NCBI GenBank assembly: GCA_038380435.1
Contig: JAWZYU010000034.1
Span: forward strand, 6,244,704 to 6,308,703
Length of the DNA stretch: 64,000 nt
DNA from: Ryuthela nishihirai
Lineage: Eukaryota; Arthropoda; Arachnida; Araneae; Heptathelidae
Direction: 5' to 3'
Position numbers and translations under genes: made by a program. Position 1 is the stretch's first letter, and each line of letters opens with the position of its first letter. A model generated the notes under the pieces. The model did not search any database and was not told the DNA's origin. It worked only from the letters and a program-made list of their open reading frames with translations. Shown piece by piece: positions 56,676-64,000 of this stretch.

Positions 56676-58054
56676 TATTATAGGTTAGTAATTTACGAAA
56701 ATTGTGAAATGCTTTGAAATTGTTAAACTAGAGAGGACTAAAAATAAATAAAGCATTTCAAAATAATTGTTCTGTCCTAGGTACGGTCAAGTGTAGTTCA
56801 CGATTTTCTTTTCATATATGAAACTAATAATATTTCCATATGAAAAGAAGGTGATTTACAGACTGAAAGAGAATGATATTTATAGAATATTTTCGTGAAT
56901 TTTGTTACAAAAAGAAATATTAAACTTGTGACATTAATTTTTTCAAGCTTCTACTTTGCATTTTTATTTTGCAAAAATGACACTTTGGTTTTTTTCTCTC
57001 AAACGAAACGCATGAAATAAGGATGTTTATAATTTTGCATGTGATAAATGAAGCCTAAAAATTTACTTTTAATATTTGATAAAATATTTTATGAGTTGAA
57101 ATGCTAAAGCTCTAACAATTGTGGTAGCAGATGTAATGAATATATATTATGCATGATTAATTATCAAACAAATAAATAAATACCCCCTGAAGCAGCTGCT
57201 TGCCACAGAGGTCTAACAGGAGCCTATCAGTTTATATGACATAGTAGAATGTCTGAGAGGATGGCAAGACCTAAGCAGAAAAACAACACAAACATCCATG
57301 CTTTACCCAGGGTTCGAACCCAAGTCCCTAAGATCACTAGCCTAGCGTGCTAACCACTTGGCCATGGGATGGCTGATTATCGAAGGCACATCATTAATCT
57401 TGGGTTGGTTTCTCAATTGTCTGTTACTTAGAATATCACCAACAAAGATGATTTTATGAAGAAAAAATAAGTATAAAATGTGTACTAAGTACTCAAATGC
57501 AACATAGGCTAGTAATTTACGAAAATTATGAAATGCTTTGAAATTGTTAAAGCAGAGAGGTTTAAAAATAAACAAATTATTTCAACATAAAACGTTCTGT
57601 CCTAAGTACGGTCAGATGCAGTTCACGATTATTTTTTTCACACATGAAACTAATAATATTTCCATATGAAAAGATGATTTACAGACTGAAACGGAATAAA
57701 ATTTATAGAATATTTTCGTGAATTTTGTTAGAAAAAGAAATATTAAACTTCTGACAATAATTTTTTGAGACTTCTGTTTTGCATTTTTATTTTCCTAAAT
57801 AACACACTGTTGTTTTTTTTTCTCAAACGAAACACATGAAATAATGATGTTTATAATTTTACATATGATAAAGCCTAAAAATTTGCTTTTAATATTTGAT
57901 AAAGAATTTTGTGAGTTGAAATGTTAAAGCCGTAACAATTGTGGTAGCAATGTTATGATATATATTATGCATGATTAATTATCAAAGGCATATCATTAGT
58001 CTTGGGTTGGTTTCTCAATTATCTGTGACTTAGAATATCACCAGCAAAGATGAT
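56676..58054. repeat. Tandem duplication of about 0.6-0.8 kb, one copy split by SINE2
   Basis: Copy 1 (56676-57463) and copy 2 (57498-58054) share long blocks. Examples are GAAATGCTTTGAAATTGTTA, AACTAATAATATTTCCATAT, TAGAATATTTTCGTGAATTT and ATGCATGATTAATTATC. Copy 1 contains a SINE2 (57170-57376) that copy 2 lacks. The copies differ by many substitutions, so the duplication is old. Confidence 0.92.
57170..57376 (-). mobile_element. SINE2 copy inside tandem duplication copy 1
   Basis: AAATAAATAAATACCCCCTG starts the complement of the tail, and GGGTTCGAACCCAAGTCCC with GTGCTAACCACTTGGCCA are the complements of box B and box A. Duplication copy 2 gives the empty site (ATTATCAAAGG). The target duplication is about 9 bp (ATTATCAAA / ATTATCGAA). 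Confidence 0.9.
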
Positions 58055-58159
58055 TTTTCTGAAAAAAAAAGAGGTTAAAAATGCAACACAAAAAAATTTT
58101 GCAATTCTAAAATACTTTTTTAATGTAAAATTAAGAAAAGTTACAATTTTTAAAATTAA

Positions 58160-58590
58160 GTATCGAATATATATACACCCAAATCTATTTTACACGGTTG
58201 ATAGGTTTCCAAAAAAAACCGTGCAAAAAAAATAAAAAAGAAAAAAAATACAATGCATATGAAAAAATGGAAGATTGGTTCCAGACGTGAAAACCCAGTA
58301 AAAATAAATGTTGTTTTCACACAAATCGTATCAAAATCTTCAAATTAAATCTTTATTTGATTTTTATTCATTTAAACACATATTTTATTTTATAAACTTA
58401 TAAAGATAATTATATGTACATATATAAAGTAAATTAGCCTTCATAAAGAAAATAATATGTAACTAATTCAAGAATACAAAAGTTAAAAAAATGACTTATC
58501 TATGCTTATTAATTAGATTTTATTCTTTCTGACAACAGACAAATTCGTTTGCGTTAGACGAATTAAATCACTTTCATCGCTTGAAACATT
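58160..58590 (+). repeat. Dispersed repeat, copy 1 (second at 62130-62565)
   Basis: It shares GATAGGTTTCCAAAAAAAAC, ACCGTGCAAAAAA, AAATCTTTATTTGATTTTTA, TTATAAACTTATAAAGAT and AAATCACTTTCATCGCTTGA with 62130-62565 in the same orientation. Non-coding. The GGTTTTTT / AACCGTGCAAAAAA theme resembles terminal regions of some pogo-like DNA transposons, but the class is not proven. Confidence 0.85.
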
Positions 58591-59823
58591 TTGGCCATCG
58601 TGTTGATACTCCAATGGTGAAATGCTCTGTTCATACTCCAATGGTGTATCTATAGTACATTTTCAAAGTTAAAACTACTTCAAAAAATGTGACCATAAAT
58701 GCCGCATCTTTGTTATAAATGCAAATTCTAGGACTTTTTTCTTGAATAGAAATATTTTTTCAGAATTAAATTCAAATGGAGATTTTTAAAGAGACACTAT
58801 AGTGCCTATAAGTAATAGTGTGACAATCGTCAATAGCCTAGCCGTTAAAATGTGGTCCAAATAATGGTCCCCTAGCGAGCTAGGAACTAGAGTCGCATAA
58901 TACCTTCGTACATGCGCAGTAAAAAGATATTGGTATAGTACCGTTTTACGCCAAATTACTCCGCCACAAGTGGTTCTAGATAGGAAAAAAGTAGTTATAC
59001 ATAAAAAATGATATCGCAAAACATTATGGGGATGAAAAAACATGTTACTCTATAAGCAGCTAATATGTTTCGTTAGTTTCCTCCAGAAGTTTAAATGTTA
59101 AGAATTAGCTTACATAATAAATAATTGTTAAATTGGGGTGGCATCCTCACAAATCCCATTGGTACTTCCATTTTAATTTGATAAGTATAAAGTGAATAAA
59201 CCTTTAATTTGATTTATTTAGCATAATTGATCGTTTATAGAAGTTTCAGGGCAGTTGTAAATTTCAGTGTTGCTATGTTTAACGTTATGAAAAGGAGAGA
59301 ATTATATAGTTTATATTTGTTCATATTTAACCTCACATGACATTTAATACAATTTCAAGTACAACTTGCTGAATACTGTGTGGCCGTAAGAAATTCAGCT
59401 CGCTGTGGATAAAATATAAAACGGCAAGGCATGATCGCTTCCGTTATACTTTTAACGTAGTAAGGTGTGCTTTGCATGAGGCATCTTGAAACGATAGGAA
59501 CCGCTAGCCTCACGATTGCAACAAACAGTTTTAAAAGTATTTTTCTCAGTATAACAACTTTCTTTTGGACAGTGCAGTTAACACGAGAATTTTTAAGGGT
59601 AATATTTGGAATTTTAGATTCTACTCAAATATAAATAAATTACAGAGGTTTTGTTTTTACGTTTAAGAACATTCAAGTCTAATATGCATTGTGGGTACGG
59701 TAAAGCTGTTATTGGTTCCTATCAAATCCATGACCTATGTTCCAATACTTAACGGTAATGAAATGCTATGGGATGTAGCACGGGAAGCGATGGTAACAGC
59801 GTTTAACAATCCTTCCTCCTTTC

Positions 59824-59868
59824 CTGGACCAGTTTGTAAAAGGGGCCTCAGCCCCTTTATCATCTGGT
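59824..59868. repeat. Imperfect hairpin in CpG-containing segment
   Basis: GGACCAGTTTGTAAAAGGGG and its near complement CCCCTTTATCATCTGGTCC surround a short CCTCAG centre. Confidence 0.75.
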
Positions 59869-60700
59869 CCAATCGCAAAATTCAATTTTGGGTGCTGTAA
59901 GCAACGACTGGCGGGACCAGGACCGTAAAGTGCTGATTATCCCAAATTTCGGCGACCAGGCTTAATTGCTCGCAGGTTGCCTAGATTCGTGGAAAAATGA
60001 AAAAAAAAAGAAGCAAAGGGAAGCTGCTACGTTGTAAAAAGTGTTAGAGAGTGGTGGGGAGTAGTTAAAATATCTTCCATGATGTAGGGTGAAATGTATA
60101 ATGCTTTTCGTGGGACATGCTGTGGGTTGGTTTCAATAAAGTAGATTTCAGCGCTTGCGTGCGTTACACAACGTACTGTAACTACCCAGGAAATGGGATG
60201 GACTATAGTTAAAGATATGGGATTGAGATAGTTATAAATTTTTAATGGTGTGGGGGAGGAGGGATCTGGGGTCTTGGATAGGGGTGATAATTTCTGCCCT
60301 GGAGGGGGGCTAAGATAGAACTTTTATATTCTTTAAATCTTCTTGCATTGGACGGAGTTAACTGTAGAAATGGAATTTTTAGGGGTGAGGAGGATAGGGG
60401 CCTTTAATTAACTGCCCTTAAAAATTTTAAAATGTGCCATTAATTTAATGGGGATGTGCATTGAGGTATATGGGGGTAAGGAGATGGTTGTTAGCCAGTT
60501 AGATCAGCAATAATAATGGAATGCAGTGAAGTAGACTCGAAGGGGTCCATTGCAAACTGTATTCCTAGTGAATTAAAGGATATTTGATACCATAAATTTT
60601 TTTTTTCCTTATAGTGAGGGGTAAGGGGGTTATGGGGGTCTGTTTATGACCAATTGGTGTATTCAGAGTGGTGAACTGGGGGTTGTGGGTTAACAGGGGG

Positions 60701-60816
60701 TAATAAAAATTTGAATTAATCGATAGGTTAGAGCATTTTAATGCAGAATAATCATGATACTAATAATTTGCAGTATTAAAATGATCTAACCTATCGGTTA
60801 ATTCAAATTTTTATTA
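60701..60816. repeat. Hairpin 1: 42-bp arms, 32-nt spacer
   Basis: Arms 60701-60742 and 60775-60816 are complementary with two mismatches (TAATAAAAATTTGAATTAA... and its complement). The spacer 60743-60774 contains the 28-nt core that also forms the spacer of hairpin 2 (26 of 28 identical). Confidence 0.93.
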
Positions 60817-60876
60817 CTTGAAGTATATTTTATAATTTGAAGATGTGACAAATAACATACGTACTAATATGTGACT

Positions 60877-61088
60877 TTTGGACTCGCCAATTGTAATAGG
60901 AGTCCTGGCGTAGATATCCTTGTAAATTGCAAAAGCAATTTAAAACGTTATAATTGGCTAAACAAGAAAGAATAATCATAATACTAATAACTTGCATTCT
61001 TGTTTAGCCAATTACAACGTTATAATTGCTTTGCAATTTACAAGGATATCTATGCCATAAGACTTCTATTACAATTGGCGAGTCCAAA
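60877..61088. repeat. Hairpin 2: 92-bp arms, 28-nt spacer
   Basis: Arms 60877-60968 and 60997-61088 are complementary with a few mismatches (TTTGGACTCGCCAATTGTAA at the start, and its complement TTACAATTGGCGAGTCCAAA at the end). The 28-nt spacer 60969-60996 matches the core of hairpin 1's spacer (AATAATCATxATACTAATAA), although the arms are unrelated. Confidence 0.93.
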
Positions 61089-61448
61089 CGTAACAAGTTA
61101 GAACATATGTTACATCACGTGTCATTCGAAGAGTTTATCAAAGAGCCAATCAAAACGATCACTTCAGCGCTCTGATACAAGAAGTGGATTGCGGTTTGCT
61201 TTGATCGAATGGCCATCAATTTTCTTCGTTTTAAAAAAATATACTTGCTCAAGCGTTCTCCAAGTTTTACTAGTTCAGTTAAAATACTTAGGAATAATGT
61301 GCATTGGAATGGTAAAATCATTGCATAAATGCTTCTATGTTTAAAAGTCATTGAAAAGCGAAACGTCCAGCGCCCTCTACTGATATGGGACAGTTTTTGC
61401 GCCAGATTTTAATAGGCGAATGCCACACTATACTTATAGGCACTATAG

Positions 61449-62129
61449 AGACGCTGTTTGAACTGTGTTAGATCAAAATAAAATATGTAAAACGAGAATT
61501 GGATTTTTTTCTAAACCGAGTTAAATTAAAATCGTTTAAAGTAATCCGTGTAAAAACAGAATTGGTGTATACATATATATATTGTATATGCTGTTCATAA
61601 TATATCCTTAAATGAATTGAACATACCAGTATAATCTGCATAATGGCTAAATAGGTTATGAATACATTTTTTTCTACATAGTGTAGATGCTCCACTGTCT
61701 CTTTTTAAACAGTAGCTAGTACTATCTTCCCAGCATTTTACTGTTTTAAAAATAAAGTTTCAGAATATGGCAGAGTAGAATTAATAAATGATGCTGTGCT
61801 AACTTTATTCACATTTGTAATAAATGAGAGTCAAATTGGAAACCTCCTGTATTGATAAACATTTGTAGAAGATATGATAGAAATCGCAATGAGAACAGAT
61901 ATTGCCTATAAAAATGATCACTCATTTTGTGTAAGAGGGTAGAGTCCTAGAAAATGCAACAGAATGTTGAAATCAACACGAAATGAAATCCAAAGCTTAA
62001 AGAAAATGCTATGGTGATATTATTGCCAGCTATGAGCCAAACAGACTCTTCTTTTTTACAAAAAATATTAGATTTGTTTAGGGCCCAAAAACTCATCAAG
62101 ATCACATTGAAACACCAAAGTTTATGTTT
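61449..62129. other. No feature recognised
   Basis: AT-rich sequence without gene. Confidence 0.4.
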
Positions 62130-62565
62130 CCAAATACACCCAGTTCTGTTTTTACATGGTAGATAGGTTCCTGAAAAAACCGTGCAAAAAATAAAAAAAT
62201 ACAGTGCGTATGAAAAAATAGAAGACTGGTTCTAGGTATGAAACCCCAGTACAAATAATAAGTTGTTTTCAAACAAATCATATCAAAATCCTTAATTAAA
62301 TCTTTATTTGATTTTTATTTATTTAAACACATTTTGTATTTTATAAACTTATAAAGATGGTAAGTAAATTATTATAAAAAATGACTAATAAAGTAAATTA
62401 TCCTTGATAAAGAAAATAATGTAACTAATTAGTGAATACAAAAGTGCAAAAAATACGACTTACATATGCTTATTAACTAGATTTTATACGTTGTCACTTT
62501 TTGACAATAGACCCATTCGTTTGAGTAAGACTGGAATTAAATCACTTTCATCGCTTGAAAACTTC
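62130..62565 (+). repeat. Dispersed repeat, copy 2 (first at 58160-58590)
   Basis: Same orientation and order of blocks as the first copy, with indels. It begins with TACATGGTAGATAGGTTCCT and ends with AAATCACTTTCATCGCTTGA. Confidence 0.85.
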
Positions 62566-62833
62566 AAAAAACAGGACAAAATTTTTTCAATTTCTTCTAT
62601 TAAACATCTAAACACGTCTAACTTTAAAAACGAAATGAGAAACCAAGACTAACGTAGGTATTGATGATAAAAATTGAGGGGAATTTCGGGAACTCAATGT
62701 TGCCACTTTATTCCGAATGAAATAGGTTTTGTACAATTTTTCCATAAAATAGAGAAAAAATAGAGAAAACATATTGTAGTTATGTTAGTATAGTTTTTAT
62801 TTTAGGGATTTTAGAGCATAAAATGTGTATCTA

Positions 62834-63861
62834 CAGTACTGTGCGAATTAGTTGGGACAAGCGAAGGAACGCTAAGTTCCTTCTGCTGCAGAGTCTAAAC
62901 TGCTGCGAGTCATAATTTGTTCGTAACCTTCTGCTGCAAGTTTAGACTTGCAGCAGAGCAATATCTGCAAGTCTAGAATTGTGTGTTGTGTTACTCTGCT
63001 ATTATTTACACTTCCACTTTAGTCGGAATTGATATTTCATAGGCTGAAGACGTGATTATGTAAATAGTTCACAATTTTCATTGGAAACTTTTTTTATTAA
63101 ATACATCATGGACATCACGCCTCGTAAACGAGCTAAAATAATCGCTTTAGACGAAAACACTTAACTTACTGCTAGGCAGATAGCAAAAGCAGTTGTCGTC
63201 GGGAAATCCAGCGTTTCACGGATCATGAAGCTGCATAAGGAGACAGGGTCCGTGGACACGTCCCGTAAAGGGCATTGTGGAAGAAAAAGAAAAAACACCC
63301 CTAGAGATGATAGTCTAATTCGAAGAATTAGTATCATATACCCGAAGACCAGTGGAGACATCAAAAGGGAGATTGCGTCTCATGGGGTTAATATAAATGC
63401 TTCCACCGTACGTCGTCGCCTTCTGGAGTGTGGCTGCCGGGCTCGACACCCCTCCATAAAGCAGCTTTTGACACCTGCTATGAAGCAAAAAAGGTTATCC
63501 AGGGCAAAGAAACATCTAGACTGGACTGTGGGGAATTTGGAAAAAGTGATATTTTCTGACGAAACCCACTTTGAGGTGCATGGCTACAGGCCAAATTTCA
63601 TCTGCCGCTCGCCTGGAGAACCTCTTCGATCTGGCCACATCCAACAATTACCCAAACACCCACCCAAGGTCATGTTTTGGGGTTGTTTCATAGCTTCCGG
63701 GCCACAGACGCTTCACCCCATTGAAGGAATGATGGACAGCAAAAAGTACATAGGCGTTCTGGAGGCAAAAATGGTCCCAACACTGCAGAAGCTGTTTCCT
63801 AACAGCGATGGGGTATTTCAACAGGATCTGGCTGAATGCAATAATTCTAAATTCTAGCTAA
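62834..63861 (+). mobile_element. Tc1-like transposon, 3' part lost
   Basis: It begins after TA (62832-62833) with CAGTACTGTGCGAATTAGTT, a Tc1-family type of end. The leader contains small hairpins, for example CTGCTGCAAG / CTTGCAGCAG at 62931-62956. It continues to the transposase at 63108 and is cut at 63861, where the repeat shared with 19560-19715 begins. No right terminal repeat is in the window. Confidence 0.75.
63108..63857 (+). pseudogene. Tc1-like transposase, one stop codon and truncated C-terminus
   Basis: The frame starts at ATG 63108 (MDITPRKRAKIIALDENT) and is interrupted by TAA at 63162-63164. It then runs open to 63857 in the same frame. Seen in order: a helix-turn-helix (LTARQIAKAVVVGKSSVSRI), the second helix-turn-helix region (SGDIKREIASHGVNINASTV), the first catalytic Asp in IFSDETHFEVHG, WGCF, and the second Asp in GVFQQDLAECNNS. 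The third acidic residue and the remaining 80-90 residues are absent. The best preserved Tc1-type frame here, but inactive. Confidence 0.92.
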
Positions 63862-64000
63862 GAGTGTGATGCCCCATCGTTCACTTTTGCTTTACCTTAA
63901 CCAGTTTTGTTTAATTTACGTTATATTTATCATTTTGGGGATTTTTATTTCCTTTTCGGCATCACAGCACTCGTTTTCAAGTTTCTAGGAGTTGCGTACG
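63862..64000 (+). repeat. Repeat fused to the truncated Tc1-like transposase
   Basis: This matches the reverse complement of 19560-19715. Common blocks are CTTAACCAGTTTTG, TTATATTTATCATTTTGGGG and GGCATnnCA, TAGGAGTT near the end. It begins right after the transposase stop. It continues beyond the window. Confidence 0.7.

Larger units (their letters stand above)
58797..61448. mobile_element. 2.65-kb unit with 28-bp inverted ends
   Basis: The left end 58797-58825 (CTATAGTGCCTATAAGTAAT...) and right end 61421-61448 are inverted repeats with one inserted base and one or two mismatches. Possible 5-bp target duplication AGACA / AGACG (one mismatch). The interior has no recognisable transposase and holds the two hairpins at 60701-61088. 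It may be a non-autonomous DNA transposon of unknown family, or two solo ends. Confidence 0.5.

Noticed and set aside
59691..59900. 69-codon frame overlapping the 59824 hairpin
   Set aside because: No recognisable protein content; the hairpin and surroundings explain the open frame.
1..64000. CRISPR array or bacterial operon
   Set aside because: No regularly spaced direct repeats with unique spacers and no prokaryotic gene organisation; the introns and elements are eukaryotic.

Overview
The window is eukaryotic, AT-rich and dominated by transposable elements. Arthropod is the most likely source (introns, tRNA-derived SINEs, non-LTR retrotransposons with RNase H, Tc1/mariner and hAT transposons). 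The mix of repeats would suit a chelicerate, but I cannot prove that. There is no bacterial gene organisation.

The only host gene I recognise is the 5' end of an inositol-tetrakisphosphate 1-kinase (ITPK1) gene on the minus strand. Exon 1 is at 48711-48814, a 25-nt microexon 2 at 35734-35758, and exon 3 at 18068-18193. Splice sites and reading frame join these three exons cleanly into an 85-residue N-terminal segment. The exons for the ATP-grasp body were not found and probably lie beyond the left edge. Intron 1 is about 13.0 kb and intron 2 about 17.5 kb, and both are filled with mobile elements.

Layout. 1-18 kb: remnants of an RTE-like LINE, a tRNA-derived SINE (called SINE1 here), an LTR-type remnant, four Tc1/mariner remnants, a 5'-truncated I-type LINE, a 207-bp hAT MITE and a 2.7-kb hAT element; the last two have 8-bp target duplications. 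18-35.7 kb (intron 2): a second LTR remnant, a complete 6.25-kb I-type LINE (20058-26309) with an 11-bp target duplication and 5' tandem repeats, nested SINE1 copies, and a mariner (29108-34509) split by RTE-like LINE insertions, next to a second tRNA SINE (SINE2). 35.8-48.7 kb (intron 1): a Tc1 remnant, RTE fragments, a complete 3.57-kb RTE-like LINE (41154-44722) with an 11-bp target duplication, and foldback sequences including one with two 300-nt arms. 48.8-64 kb (upstream of ITPK1): SINEs, a 546-bp element with a 12-bp target duplication, a tandem duplication of about 0.8 kb dated by a SINE2 insertion, a 2.65-kb unit with inverted ends that holds two hairpins with the same loop but different stems, and a broken Tc1-like transposase.

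Almost all transposon ORFs are frameshifted or interrupted. The most unusual theme is the number of near-perfect, short-spacer inverted duplications. Two of them can be compared with the parent LINE sequence and look like snap-back (template-switch) products.
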